DNA of 19,414 nt from Akkermansia sp. (GCA_017628435.1 JAGBZE010000164.1:1-19414); one strand, 5' to 3'. Shown: positions 1 to 8,477, numbered from the stretch's first letter. The notes: generated from the letters alone by a model not told the origin. Program-made: numbers and translations.

Positions 1-1185
1 CTTGGCATCGTACACCTCGGCGGTGGGCTGGTCGGGGTCGTACTGACCGTCATAAATGGTGATGTCAACCTGGGTGGTGCCGTCTTCCTTGGGGGTGAGG
101 TCGCAGCGGCCAGCGATGTCCAGGCTGGCTTCGGGGAGTTTTGTGTCGTAAATGGTACCGACAAACTGCACAGCGTTGTCGAATCTCTTGGCTTGCTCAA
201 TGTGCAGGGAAAGCTCGCCAAAACGCTTGTCGCGCGTCCACTCACCAGCAAAGAGCTTGTCGTCTACCAAGGCCTGAACGAAGGCGTTGATGCTCTCCTG
301 GCGAGCTGCCTCCTGGGCAGCAGCCTGCTCGGTGATTCGGCGGGCTTCCTCCTCTGCGCGAGCCTGGTGTTCTGTGAGGGTGACGCGGGCGGCTTCTTCG
401 CGGCCCTTGATGTAGGGCTCGGCTGCCTGATTAAAAGCTGCTACCTTTTCGCGAATGGTGGCCTTGCGGCTCTCTTCGAAATCCGGGGTAAGCACAGCAG
501 CGTCCTGGGGCAAGGCACTCTGGGCTGTGTAGTCGTTCAGCGCCAGCAGGGATGCGTTGTTCACCACGATGTTGCTGAACTGCCATACGCCATCAACATA
601 TGTAGCGGTGAAGGTTGCAGAGGTTTCCACTGTGTCGCCGGCGTTGACTACCTTGCGGTATACAGAGGAATCAGCCAGTTCCTTCAGCTCGTTGAGCATG
701 GCCTGCAGGTTTTCGGGCAGCGGTTTTGCTGCGCGGTCTGCTTCGGTAATGAGGTCGGTGGTGGCGCCAACCTGGAACAGGTAGACGGATTCCGGTTTCA
801 TGGCCGTATTGGCTGCCTCGTTAACGGCTTCGCGCTCCTTGTTAAATGCGGCCGGTGCAGTTTCGCGGGCGAAGAAGTCTTCCTTTACCACCATTTTCAG
901 GGTAGCGTTCATGTTCACGCTGTCATCCTGGTTCTTCTGAGGCTCGCTGCAGATGAGTTCTCCTGCAGTCGCAGCCTCGCAGCCTGTCATCTGTTCCACC
1001 AGCATGCGGCTGATTTCCTCATTGGTGGGCTGGGTGGGTGCGGGCGGTGCGACCGGCTCTGCCGGTGCTGCCTGCTCTGCCGGTGCAGGGTCGCCAGCTA
1101 CTATCTGCTTGATCTCGTCAAAGCAGGAGGTGAGCATGGTGGTGGATGCGGTAAGAACGGCTGTCTGAATCAGGAGTCTCTTCAT
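1..1185 (-). CDS. Putative lipoprotein with central coiled coil, 3' end outside the window
   Basis: Reading the minus strand from the ATG at 1183-1185 gives 395 codons without a stop to the window edge, so the C terminus is missing. The N terminus is a lipoprotein signal peptide (MKRLLIQTAV...) with lipobox LTSC and lipidated Cys21. A Pro/Ala-rich spacer follows (about residues 32-54). Residues about 235-300 are rich in Ala, Glu, Arg and Gln and look like a long charged helix or coiled coil. The region after residue 310 (GEWTRDKRFGELSLHIEQ) looks like a beta-rich domain. I do not recognise the family. It is probably anchored to a membrane facing the periplasm. It diverges from the ABC exporter pair. 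A TTGACA-17-CAGAAT promoter gives it a leader of about 24 bases, longer than most genes here. The long open frame on the opposite strand (193-1308) is Cys-rich and looks like a shadow. Confidence 0.8.
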   Translation of the reverse strand, partial: MKRLLIQTAVLTASTTMLTSCFDEIKQIVAGDPAPAEQAAPAEPVAPPAPTQPTNEEISRMLVEQMTGCEAATAGELICSEPQKNQDDSVNMNATLKMVVKEDFFARETAPAAFNKEREAVNEAANTAMKPESVYLFQVGATTDLITEADRAAKPLPENLQAMLNELKELADSSVYRKVVNAGDTVETSATFTATYVDGVWQFSNIVVNNASLLALNDYTAQSALPQDAAVLTPDFEESRKATIREKVAAFNQAAEPYIKGREEAARVTLTEHQARAEEEARRITEQAAAQEAARQESINAFVQALVDDKLFAGEWTRDKRFGELSLHIEQAKRFDNAVQFVGTIYDTKLPEASLDIAGRCDLTPKEDGTTQVDITIYDGQYDPDQPTAEVYDAK

Positions 1186-1215
1186 GGTGGTTCCGTATGC
1201 GGGATAAGTGTGGGT

Positions 1216-1244
1216 ATTCTGCAATATTTTCCGGCGGATGTCAA
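1216..1244 (-). promoter_or_regulatory. Promoter of the lipoprotein gene
   Basis: On the minus strand, -35 TTGACA (1239-1244) and -10 CAGAAT (1216-1221) are separated by 17 bases. The -35 matches the sigma-70 consensus. The predicted start of transcription lies about 24 bases before the ATG at 1185. No good Shine-Dalgarno sequence is seen; GGAA lies about nine bases upstream of the ATG. Confidence 0.55.
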
Positions 1245-1314
1245 GCAGTCGGCGCGTTCTCTTTGTAATCCATGCGTAAAAAGAATAACAAATGCCCATT
1301 TGCTCTGAAAAAGG

Positions 1315-1343
1315 TTGCATGTGAAGAGCGAATTTGGTAGAGT
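1315..1343 (+). promoter_or_regulatory. Promoter of the ABC exporter pair
   Basis: -35 TTGCAT (1315-1320), a 17-base spacer, then -10 TAGAGT (1338-1343). The transcript is predicted to begin near 1350, about six bases before the ATG at 1356. A Shine-Dalgarno-like GGGAG at 1347-1351 would then be partly outside the mRNA. Confidence 0.55.
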
Positions 1344-1355
1344 GGTGGGAGAATC

Positions 1356-3209
1356 ATGAGCAAGTCTGGTAAGAAGTCAAAATCAATGTGGCAGATGTAC
1401 AAGCCATTTCTGGTGCGATACATGGTACCCCAGTGGTATTTGATTGCGGGAGGTATACTGGCAGGTATTCTTGCCGCCGCTTCTGCGGGTTTTGGCTTGC
1501 CTGCGATGATCCAGTATGTGTTTCCCATCGTGTTTGGTGAGGAGGAGACACCTGCATGGTTGGCGGATATAGTGATGAAGTATTGTGAACCACATGAGGC
1601 TGAGTATGCGGTGTTGTGGGCGGCGGCAGCGGTGATTCCCCTGGTGATGGCTGTACGTGGCCTTGCAACATACGGAAACGCTTTTCTTCTGACAAAGGCT
1701 GGTATGAAGAGTCTGGAGAATCTACGGATTGATTTGTTTACTCGCTTGCAGTGGCAATCCTTTTCCTTTCATGATGGTAATGCACGAGGTGAACTGATGA
1801 CCCGGCTGATACAGTATCCTCAGATGCTGCAGCAAGGGATGATTACCATCATGAACGATTTGGTAATTCAACCGCTGACTCTGGTGGCTGCCGCCGGGTA
1901 TTTGGTATTTGCCGCATGTACGCAGCACGAAAGTGCCATGCTTTTGGGAAATTTGATTATTTCTGCTGCGTGTATACCTGTGGTGCGGTGGGTAGGTAAG
2001 CGCATGACTAAACTCATGAAGCAGGCTCTTTCCGGTATGGGGGTTATTACTGCTGATGTGGAGGAGACTTTGTCGGCCCAGCGGGAGGTGCGAGCCTTTA
2101 ATCTTGAGAAGCATCGTGCGGAACTGCTTCGCTCTCACATTCGCTCATACAACACCCGTTTGATTAAGATGGGGGCGTGGAGACAGAGTGTGACTCCGGC
2201 TATTGAGATTGTCTCTTCACTGGCGCTGGCATATTCTCTGTACCGTGGCTGTAGTGATGGCCTTTCCCTGGAGCAGTTTACGGCTATCGCAACAGCATTT
2301 TACTTCTGCTATGATCCGATTAAGAGGCTCGGTACCGTGGCCAATCAATGCCAGATCCTGGTGATGGCAGTGGACGGTCTGAATGGTATACTGGACGCCA
2401 AAAACGAAACCCCCGAACCAGCAGAGCCGGTCAGCCTGGCAGATGGCGTGAAGGGAGATGTGGATTTTGAGCATGTGTCTTTCGGTTACTCAAGTAAGAA
2501 AACCGTACTGAAGGATATTAATGTGCATGTACCTGCGGGGCAGATTGTGGCGCTGGTAGGTCCCAGCGGCTCAGGTAAGACCACATTCATTAACCTTATA
2601 TGCCGCTTCTATGATGTGAAGTCCGGTTGTGTGAAACTGGACGGCATCGATGTGCGCCAGATTTCCCGTGCGGATAGAACACGTAACATAGGCTTGGTTT
2701 CCCAGTTTGCAGCGCTGTTCCGGGCTTCTATAGCAGACAATATTCGTATGGGGCGCCAGGGGGCATCTGTTGCTGAAGTTCGTAATGCTGCTCGTCAGGC
2801 CAGGGTGGATGAATTCGCTGAAGCCCTTCCGGGTGGGTATGATTATATGCTGGGCGAGGGTGGCTCAGGCCTTTCCGGCGGTCAACGTCAGCGTGTTTCC
2901 ATAGCGCGAGCCTTCTTGAAGAATGCACCTGTGCTTATTCTGGATGAAGCCACCTCTGCTCTGGATATGAAGAGTGAGGCTGCCATTCAGTCAGAACTGG
3001 AGAATCTGGCCCAGGGGCATACAACTTTTGTGATTGCTCACCGCTTCAGTACCATTCGTATGGCCCAGCGTATATTGGTATTTGAGGAAGGTCGCATTGT
3101 AGGCGATGGTACGCATGCTGAACTGTATGAGAAGTGTGCGTTGTATCGCAACCTGTACGATGAACAGGTTAGCAGCAATGAAAGTGAAATAGAGGAGTCT
3201 GCTGTATGA
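1356..3209 (+). CDS. ABC exporter half-transporter (MsbA/multidrug type), first of a pair
   Basis: A 617-residue fused membrane and ATPase protein. The N-terminal half (about residues 20-330) is a six-helix type-IV exporter domain. The nucleotide-binding domain has Walker A GPSGSGKTT (Lys408), signature LSGGQ (506-510), Walker B VLILDE (Glu531) and the switch histidine in IAHRFST (His562). All ATPase residues are intact. Such proteins use ATP to flip lipids, lipid A precursors, drugs or peptides outward across the inner membrane. The substrate cannot be read from sequence. The stop codon overlaps the start of the next, homologous gene (ATGA), so the two products are probably made together and may form a heterodimer. 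Each could also work as a homodimer, because neither shows a degenerate site. Confidence 0.93.
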   Translation: MSKSGKKSKSMWQMYKPFLVRYMVPQWYLIAGGILAGILAAASAGFGLPAMIQYVFPIVFGEEETPAWLADIVMKYCEPHEAEYAVLWAAAAVIPLVMAVRGLATYGNAFLLTKAGMKSLENLRIDLFTRLQWQSFSFHDGNARGELMTRLIQYPQMLQQGMITIMNDLVIQPLTLVAAAGYLVFAACTQHESAMLLGNLIISAACIPVVRWVGKRMTKLMKQALSGMGVITADVEETLSAQREVRAFNLEKHRAELLRSHIRSYNTRLIKMGAWRQSVTPAIEIVSSLALAYSLYRGCSDGLSLEQFTAIATAFYFCYDPIKRLGTVANQCQILVMAVDGLNGILDAKNETPEPAEPVSLADGVKGDVDFEHVSFGYSSKKTVLKDINVHVPAGQIVALVGPSGSGKTTFINLICRFYDVKSGCVKLDGIDVRQISRADRTRNIGLVSQFAALFRASIADNIRMGRQGASVAEVRNAARQARVDEFAEALPGGYDYMLGEGGSGLSGGQRQRVSIARAFLKNAPVLILDEATSALDMKSEAAIQSELENLAQGHTTFVIAHRFSTIRMAQRILVFEEGRIVGDGTHAELYEKCALYRNLYDEQVSSNESEIEESAV

Positions 3210-4996
3210 AGAATATATTATATTTTCAGAAATTATTCCTGCTGCCGCACATCAGGATGTTTATTCTGGTGCTGTTTACCGGTATGGTGGCGGCAACTGC
3301 CAGCGGTATGGGTGTGCCGCTGCTGATTAAGTACGTATTCCCCGTGGTGTTCTACACTCCTGGCTCGGAAATGCCGGACTTGCTGGTTAAAGTTCCGTCT
3401 TTGCAGGAGATTCCCCGTGAAACCATGCTGCTGCTGGCATGTTCTGCCATGCCTCTGGTATTTGTTATCCGTGGCTTTGCCATGTGGGGGAACGCTGTAT
3501 TGGTCAGCATACTTGGTATCCGTATTCTGGAGACGCTGCGCATGGCGGTGTTTACCCGGGTTCAGGAATTACCCATTGCTTTCATGGAGAGCCGCCGTAA
3601 GGGGGATGTCATCAGTCGAATCACGGCAGATACAACGAATGTTCAGAATATTCTCACCTCGGTTGCTAATGATCTGGTGAAACAGCCTGTTACGGCTGCA
3701 TGTGCTCTGGGTGCTTTCATTTATCTGCTTTTCTCCTCGGGGCAGGGTATCCTCTTTCTGGTAAATCTATTGTTTGTGGCGCTTGCTGCCTGGCCTATTA
3801 TTGTATTTGGTAAACGGATTTCGGCAAAGGCTCTTCGCTCTCAGCAGGGACTTGGTGAGCTGAATACGGCAGTGCAGCAGAATTTGGAGAATCAGCGTGA
3901 AATCCGTGCATATGCACTGGAAGAAATGGAAATTTCCAGTTTTTCTCAGGTTTCGAACCGCTTCTGCACTAATTATGTTAAGCTGGTCAAGTACCAGAAG
4001 GCTCTGGTGCCGGTGATGGAGGTTGTGACGGCGTTGGCACTTTCGTTCCTGTTGGTGCGTGGACGCACGTATGGCATGAACTTTACTGATTTCATTGCCA
4101 TTGCCGGTGCTCTGTTCTTCGCGTTCGACTCAATGAAGCGAGCAGGCACTGCCTGGAACCGTTTTAATGAAGCTCAGGGGGCACTTAAGCGCCTGGCAGA
4201 AATTCTCTACGAACCGAACACCATTCCTGAGCCTGAGAACCCGAAGCAGCTTGCTCAGCCTGTGCGGGGTGAGATTTGTTTCCGTAATGTGAGTTTCGGC
4301 TATGACCCGGAGAAACCTGTGTTGCGTGATGTGAATCTGACGATACCTGCCGGGCAGATTGTGGGCCTCGTGGGGCCAAGTGGCGCAGGAAAGACAACCT
4401 TTGCCACACTGATTCCCCGATTCTATGAGGTGAGCAAGGGTTCCATTGAATTGGACGGTGTGGATATCCGCGATTTGCGCACGCATGACCTGCGCGAGCA
4501 TCTTTCCTTGGTGGGACAGCAGGCGCTGCTGTTTGCCGGCTCTATTCGTGAGAATATCCGTCTGGGGCGTCTGAATGCCACCGATGAGGAGATTATGGCT
4601 GCAGCAGATTCTGCCGCTGTGTCTAAGTTCCTGGCATCTCAGCCGGCTGGTATCGATACGAAACTTGCCCAGGGAGGCGATGGCCTTTCCGGTGGGCAGC
4701 GACAGCGCGTGGCTATTGCCCGTGCCTTTGTGAAAGATGCTCCCATTCTGATTCTGGATGAAGCCACGGCTTCCCTGGATGCAGAGAGTGAACGTGAGAT
4801 TCAGGAAGAACTGGACAAGCTGGCTCAGGGGCGCACCACCCTGATAGTGGCGCATCGCTTCAGCACTATCCGCAATGCGCACCGCATTCTTGTGTTTGAA
4901 GGCGGGTATATCGTGGGTGATGGTACGCATGAGGAGCTTTATGCCAATTGCCCGCTCTACAAGGAACTTTATGACCGGCAGGGTATTGAATCCTGA
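3206..4996 (+). CDS. ABC exporter half-transporter (MsbA/multidrug type), second of a pair
   Basis: A 596-residue paralogue of the preceding protein with the same architecture: hydrophobic six-helix domain (about residues 10-320), then an ATPase domain with Walker A GPSGAGKTT (Lys396), signature LSGGQ (494-498), Walker B ILILDE (Glu519) and H-loop VAHRFST (His550). Its start overlaps the previous stop by four bases. Unlike most starts in this window it has a clear Shine-Dalgarno sequence, GAGGAG at 3192-3197, eight bases before the ATG. That fits an internal gene of a polycistronic message. The gene ends at a strong bidirectional hairpin shared with the convergent ABC-F gene. Export of a lipid or toxic compound is the family role; the substrate is unknown. 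Confidence 0.93.
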   Translation: MKNILYFQKLFLLPHIRMFILVLFTGMVAATASGMGVPLLIKYVFPVVFYTPGSEMPDLLVKVPSLQEIPRETMLLLACSAMPLVFVIRGFAMWGNAVLVSILGIRILETLRMAVFTRVQELPIAFMESRRKGDVISRITADTTNVQNILTSVANDLVKQPVTAACALGAFIYLLFSSGQGILFLVNLLFVALAAWPIIVFGKRISAKALRSQQGLGELNTAVQQNLENQREIRAYALEEMEISSFSQVSNRFCTNYVKLVKYQKALVPVMEVVTALALSFLLVRGRTYGMNFTDFIAIAGALFFAFDSMKRAGTAWNRFNEAQGALKRLAEILYEPNTIPEPENPKQLAQPVRGEICFRNVSFGYDPEKPVLRDVNLTIPAGQIVGLVGPSGAGKTTFATLIPRFYEVSKGSIELDGVDIRDLRTHDLREHLSLVGQQALLFAGSIRENIRLGRLNATDEEIMAAADSAAVSKFLASQPAGIDTKLAQGGDGLSGGQRQRVAIARAFVKDAPILILDEATASLDAESEREIQEELDKLAQGRTTLIVAHRFSTIRNAHRILVFEGGYIVGDGTHEELYANCPLYKELYDRQGIES

Positions 4997-5002
4997 TAGG
5001 AA

Positions 5003-5035
5003 AAAGGTCACACGGAACAATGCCGTGTGACCTTT
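5003..5035. terminator. Bidirectional rho-independent terminator
   Basis: A perfect 13-base-pair hairpin: AAAGGTCACACGG (5003-5015) pairs with CCGTGTGACCTTT (5023-5035) around a 7-base loop. It lies between the convergent exporter pair and the ABC-F gene. On the minus strand the stem is followed by a TTTTT run, so it should serve at least the ABC-F gene well and probably both. Confidence 0.85.
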
Positions 5036-5059
5036 CTGCTTTCAGGGAAACTGGAATCT

Positions 5060-6664
5060 TTACTGATCCATGGCATCCGGGTTATCCAACAGTCCGGATT
5101 TCTCCAGGTAGTAATCATAGCCACCGGCGTAGGGGGTAACTGTGCCGTGGTTGATGTGCAGGGTCTTTTCTGCCAGGGAGCGGATGAAGTGCACATCGTG
5201 TGAAATGAATACCAGTGTGCCCTCGTAGCGTTTCAGTGCCTGGGAGAGGGCCTCTACGCTCATGAGGTCAAGGTGGGTAGTCGGCTCGTCCATGAGCAGC
5301 AGGTTGGGCGGGTTCACCAGGAACTTCACCAGGCTGAGTCGTGATTTCTCACCACCGGAGAGCACTTCCACGCGCTTCTCACAGTCCAGCTTGCGGAACA
5401 TGAAGGAGCCCAGCACGGCGCGTGCTTCTTCCTCGCGCAGTTCTGGGTCAGCCTTCATGATTTCCTCCAGCACGGTGAAATTGGGGGTCAGGTTTTCCGA
5501 ACGCATCTGGGAGAAATAGCCGATGCGGGTGGTTGTGCCCAGCACGCGCTGGCCTTCGTCAATCGGGATAACCCCGGCGAGAATCTTGAGCAGGGTTGAC
5601 TTGCCGGCGCCGTTCGGGCCTACCAGTACAATGCGGTCGCCTCGTTCAATGAGCAGATCCAGGTTCTGGTAAATGCGTTTGCTGCCATAGCTCTGGCCCA
5701 CCTTTTCCAGTTCCAGTACCTTCTGCATGCTGCGCGGAGGCTGCGGGAAAATGAACTTGAACACGCGGCGGCTCTGGCGGGGTTTCTCGATGCGGCGCAT
5801 TTTTTCCAGCTGCTTGATGCGGCTTTGTACCTGGGAGGCCTTGGAGGCCACGGAGCGGAAGCGCTCTACGAATGCCTCGATGTGGGCGATTTCGCGTTGC
5901 TGGTTGCGCCATGCGGCCAGCACCTGTTCGTAGCGCTGTTCCTTCAGCTCCAGGAAGCGGGTATAGTTGCCCGTGTAGCGCACCAGTTCGCCGTTTTCGA
6001 TGTCGTACACCGTTTCCACCAGGGAATCCATGAAATCGCGGTCGTGAGAAATCATGAAGATGGCGCCGGGGTAGTTCATCAGATAACGCTGGAACCACAG
6101 CAGACTCATCAGATCCAGGTGGTTGGTCGGTTCGTCCAGCATGAGTAGATCCGGCTCGGCTACCAGCAGCTGAGCCATGTGGGCGCGCATCACCCAGCCA
6201 CCGCTCATCTCGCGGGCAGGGCGGTGGAAATCCTCGTCCTTGAAGGCAAGTCCCTTCAAGATACGCTTGGCCTTGGGTTCAATCTGGTAACCATCGTGCG
6301 AAATGAAAATATCCATAGCCTGGGCGTATTCATCGCTGGAGTTGTCGCCCTTGGCATCGCATTCGCGCAGGGTGCGGATAGCATCGCCCATTTCGGGGGT
6401 TACGCTCATGGCAATTTCCAGCACGGTGCGGTCGGTCGGGTCACCGGCTTCCTGCTGCAGGTAACCGACCACGGCGTAATCGTCCATGACAATCTGGCCT
6501 TCATCCGGTGTGTCATCGCCGCGAATCATGCGGAACAGGGTGGACTTACCGGCGCCGTTGGGCCCTACCAGCGCAATGCGCTCGCCCCAGTTGACAACCA
6601 GCTCGGTCTCGAAGAAGAGCGTGCGACCTGCGTGTGCTTTGGTGAGTTTCTTGATGGTTAGCAT
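5060..6664 (-). CDS. ABC-F family ATPase (ribosome-associated type)
   Basis: A 534-residue soluble protein with two ATPase domains and no membrane segment. Domain 1 has Walker A GPNGAGKST (Lys40), signature MSGGW and Walker B LDEPTNHLD (Glu178). A basic, helical linker of about residues 235-310 follows. Domain 2 has Walker A GPNGAGKST (Lys355), LSGGE and MDEPTTHLD (Glu460). The DEPTxHLD motifs and single-chain tandem layout define ABC-F proteins, which act on the ribosome as translation factors (EttA, YbiT, Uup types) or antibiotic-protection factors. Length is close to YbiT, but the subtype is not certain. The frame stays open to 6808, but the promoter at 6674-6701 puts transcription start near 6667, so the ATG at 6662-6664 (MLTIKKL) is the likely start. 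Confidence 0.92.
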   Translation of the reverse strand: MLTIKKLTKAHAGRTLFFETELVVNWGERIALVGPNGAGKSTLFRMIRGDDTPDEGQIVMDDYAVVGYLQQEAGDPTDRTVLEIAMSVTPEMGDAIRTLRECDAKGDNSSDEYAQAMDIFISHDGYQIEPKAKRILKGLAFKDEDFHRPAREMSGGWVMRAHMAQLLVAEPDLLMLDEPTNHLDLMSLLWFQRYLMNYPGAIFMISHDRDFMDSLVETVYDIENGELVRYTGNYTRFLELKEQRYEQVLAAWRNQQREIAHIEAFVERFRSVASKASQVQSRIKQLEKMRRIEKPRQSRRVFKFIFPQPPRSMQKVLELEKVGQSYGSKRIYQNLDLLIERGDRIVLVGPNGAGKSTLLKILAGVIPIDEGQRVLGTTTRIGYFSQMRSENLTPNFTVLEEIMKADPELREEEARAVLGSFMFRKLDCEKRVEVLSGGEKSRLSLVKFLVNPPNLLLMDEPTTHLDLMSVEALSQALKRYEGTLVFISHDVHFIRSLAEKTLHINHGTVTPYAGGYDYYLEKSGLLDNPDAMDQ

Positions 6665-6673
6665 GGCGCGGCA

Positions 6674-6701
6674 AGTATACACCATTTCCTCCAAAAGGCA
6701 A
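6674..6701 (-). promoter_or_regulatory. Promoter of the ABC-F gene
   Basis: On the minus strand, TTGCCT (6696-6701), 16 bases, then TATACT (6674-6679). Transcription is predicted to begin near 6667, about three bases before the ATG. A GGAGG sequence inside the spacer precedes an in-frame ATG with only two bases between them. It lies upstream of the predicted transcript and is probably a decoy. Confidence 0.55.
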
Positions 6702-6753
6702 CAGATTTCCCACATTTTAAGCATCTCATCTGAAACTGAGGGATTTTTTTTGC

Positions 6754-6782
6754 TTGCTCCGGATAGCCTCCGGGGGTAGAAT
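6754..6782 (+). promoter_or_regulatory. Promoter of the Sel1-repeat/lipoprotein operon
   Basis: -35 TTGCTC (6754-6759), 17-base spacer, -10 TAGAAT (6777-6782). The predicted leader is about 11 bases before the ATG at 6800. The 13-mer GGGGTAGAATGAG at 6773-6785 recurs exactly at the pyrE promoter. Confidence 0.6.
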
Positions 6783-6799
6783 GAGAAACGGTAAATCAC

Positions 6800-8017
6800 A
6801 TGACGCAAGCACCCTCAGGAGATACTCAGAATATGCGCCGCCACATAAGAGCGTGGGCGCAGGTGCTGTTGCTGCTTATAGCAGTGCCGCTGGGTATTGC
6901 ATCCGCCTGGCTGGTGCAGGCTCCTACTATGGAGGAGCTGGAGGATAAGGCCGCCGGCGGTGCCGATCCCGACGCCTTGCTGAAGATGGTGCATCGTGCT
7001 TCCATGTATCCGGAGGCTGCTGAGGCATTGGGCCAGTTGCTTGTGCATGATGCCGGGGCCATGCGTGCTTTGGCAGGTTTGGCAATTTCTCATGAGGAGG
7101 CTATGGAGTGTCTCCTTGCGCTGGCTCATTACCAGCCGGAATCTCTCGTATATCTGCGTGATATAGAGATTGACTATTCTTTTGCTCTTGGACTGCTGGA
7201 ACGCGTGCAGGCCGATGCGATTGAGTTGCTGGCGGTGTATGCGGAGGAATGTCCGAATGCGTGTTTTATGCTGGGGGTGGCATATGAGAATGGCTGCCAC
7301 GTGTCGCAGAACTGGGAGCAGGCGGCGGCATGGTATGGCCGGGCGTATGATGCCGGGTATACTTTGGCTGCTTCCTATTATGCCCCGGCGGCCTACCATG
7401 CCGGATTGGAGGCAGGGGAGCTTTCCACTGCAGCAGATTGGTTTCTCGAAGCTGCTGAATGCGGGTATGCCGCGGCGCAATGTGCACTGGGCGTGTGTTA
7501 TGCTGAGGTGAATGATGCTGCATCTGCTGCCTACTGGTATTCGCAGGCGGCAGAACAGGGGATGAGTGATGCTCAGTATAACCTGGGATGGTGCTACCTG
7601 CACGGCGAGGGGGTGGCGCAGGATGCTGCCGAGGCTGTGCGCTTGTTCCTGCAGGCTGCCGAACAAGGGGACGACCTGGCACAGTATTATGTGGGCCGCG
7701 CCTATGAATTGGGCGAGGGCGTAAGCCAGGATTATGCCGAGGCGGTGCGCTGGTACCAATGGTCGGTGGAGCACCAGAATGCAGCGGCTCAATGTGCACT
7801 GGGGCATTGCTATGCCCAGGGACATGGTGTGGAGCAGAGCTGGAGCCAGGCTGTGCATTATTATCAGCTTTCTGCTGAGCAGAACCGCAGCGAGGCTCAG
7901 CTTGCCCTGGCGCATTGCTACGAACAGGGGCTTGGCGTAGCCCGCGATGCGGCCATGGCTCAATACTGGCGTGAATGTGCTGCTACTACCTCTCAACAAC
8001 AACTGAACAAATCATGA
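6800..8017 (+). CDS. Membrane-anchored Sel1-repeat (tetratricopeptide-like) protein
   Basis: A 405-residue protein with one N-terminal hydrophobic segment (about residues 19-39) after a basic stretch (RRHIR), so it is either anchored in the inner membrane with its bulk outside, or secreted. About seven Sel1-like repeats cover residues 153-395. The clearest are at about 259-295, 296-330, 331-366 and 367-395, with the pattern A-x-LG-x-CY-x-x-G-x-GV-x-D-x-x-x-A. The stretch at 45-150 is helical and may hold degenerate repeats. Sel1 repeats form alpha-solenoid scaffolds for protein-protein contacts; no catalytic site is expected. Its stop overlaps the next ATG (ATGA), so it is coupled to a small lipoprotein. 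The long minus-strand frame across it is a shadow. Confidence 0.88.
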   Translation: MTQAPSGDTQNMRRHIRAWAQVLLLLIAVPLGIASAWLVQAPTMEELEDKAAGGADPDALLKMVHRASMYPEAAEALGQLLVHDAGAMRALAGLAISHEEAMECLLALAHYQPESLVYLRDIEIDYSFALGLLERVQADAIELLAVYAEECPNACFMLGVAYENGCHVSQNWEQAAAWYGRAYDAGYTLAASYYAPAAYHAGLEAGELSTAADWFLEAAECGYAAAQCALGVCYAEVNDAASAAYWYSQAAEQGMSDAQYNLGWCYLHGEGVAQDAAEAVRLFLQAAEQGDDLAQYYVGRAYELGEGVSQDYAEAVRWYQWSVEHQNAAAQCALGHCYAQGHGVEQSWSQAVHYYQLSAEQNRSEAQLALAHCYEQGLGVARDAAMAQYWRECAATTSQQQLNKS

Positions 8018-8412
8018 AGGCATTTATTCTGCTTCTTCCCTTGCTCCTGGTGTCCTGCTCTGTATTGCGACCCGTTTCCAAGCCATATTTCAATGATGAT
8101 TGCGGCGAGGGGCGAATCGGCTACTGCGTGAATGGCCGCGATGACCGCCGCTGGTATGCGGCTGTGGCGGCTGCGCACGATATGCAGCTGCAGGCTGCCA
8201 CCAAGGCTCAGGTGGAAAAGGACTTCGGCGGCATGCACCTCACCCTGCATAACGCGGACGGCACGGAATCCTTTGTCTATTTCTATTTTGAGCACCCCAA
8301 GAACACCGCCACGGATACCCACGCCCTGCGCTTCGATTTCAGCGCTGCCGGCCGGGTAACCCGTGCAGAAGTTATCCTGATGTCTGACCCCAGCCTGGTG
8401 GAACCGTCCTGA
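8014..8412 (+). CDS. Small putative lipoprotein coupled to the Sel1-repeat protein
   Basis: A 132-residue protein starting at the ATG at 8014, which overlaps the Sel1 gene's stop by four bases. An upstream in-frame start would remove the signal peptide from the N terminus and is less likely. MKAFILLLPLLLVSC is a compact lipoprotein signal with Cys15 as the lipidated residue. The mature part is soluble, with two further Cys (DDCGEGRIGYCVNGR) that could form a disulfide, and a beta-rich second half (MHLTLHNADGTESFVYFYFE). I do not recognise the family. Coupling suggests it acts with, or is assembled by, the Sel1 scaffold. No Shine-Dalgarno sequence precedes it, which supports translation by re-initiation. 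Confidence 0.82.
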   Translation: MKAFILLLPLLLVSCSVLRPVSKPYFNDDCGEGRIGYCVNGRDDRRWYAAVAAAHDMQLQAATKAQVEKDFGGMHLTLHNADGTESFVYFYFEHPKNTATDTHALRFDFSAAGRVTRAEVILMSDPSLVEPS

Positions 8413-8448
8413 TGCGGGAAAGAATGCACCCGGAACGCCAAAACATAC

Positions 8449-8477
8449 TTGCAATTTCACACGCGCAGGGGTAGAAT
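8449..8477 (+). promoter_or_regulatory. Promoter of pyrE-nagZ
   Basis: -35 TTGCAA (8449-8454), 17-base spacer, -10 TAGAAT (8472-8477). The ATG at 8487 begins ten bases after the -10, so the leader should be about three bases. That leaves no room for the pyrimidine-sensing attenuators known upstream of pyr genes in other bacteria. Confidence 0.6.

Noticed and set aside
193..1308. Plus-strand open frame of 371 codons
   Set aside because: Cys-rich, low-complexity translation with no recognisable motif. It lies opposite a continuous minus-strand frame with a good lipoprotein signal and its own promoter.
4130..5020. Minus-strand open frame of 296 codons
   Set aside because: Antisense to the second ABC exporter's ATPase domain and crosses the terminator hairpin; no motif.
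5060..6664. ABC-F gene as an antibiotic-resistance factor
   Set aside because: Nothing in the visible sequence separates it from housekeeping ABC-F translation factors; linker length and domain spacing suit YbiT-like proteins.
6800..8000. DNA-level tandem repeats
   Set aside because: The repetition is at protein level (Sel1 repeats); the nucleotide copies are too divergent to be a DNA repeat array.
6815..8002. Minus-strand open frame of 395 codons
   Set aside because: Mirror of the Sel1-repeat gene; the repeated codons keep the opposite frame open.
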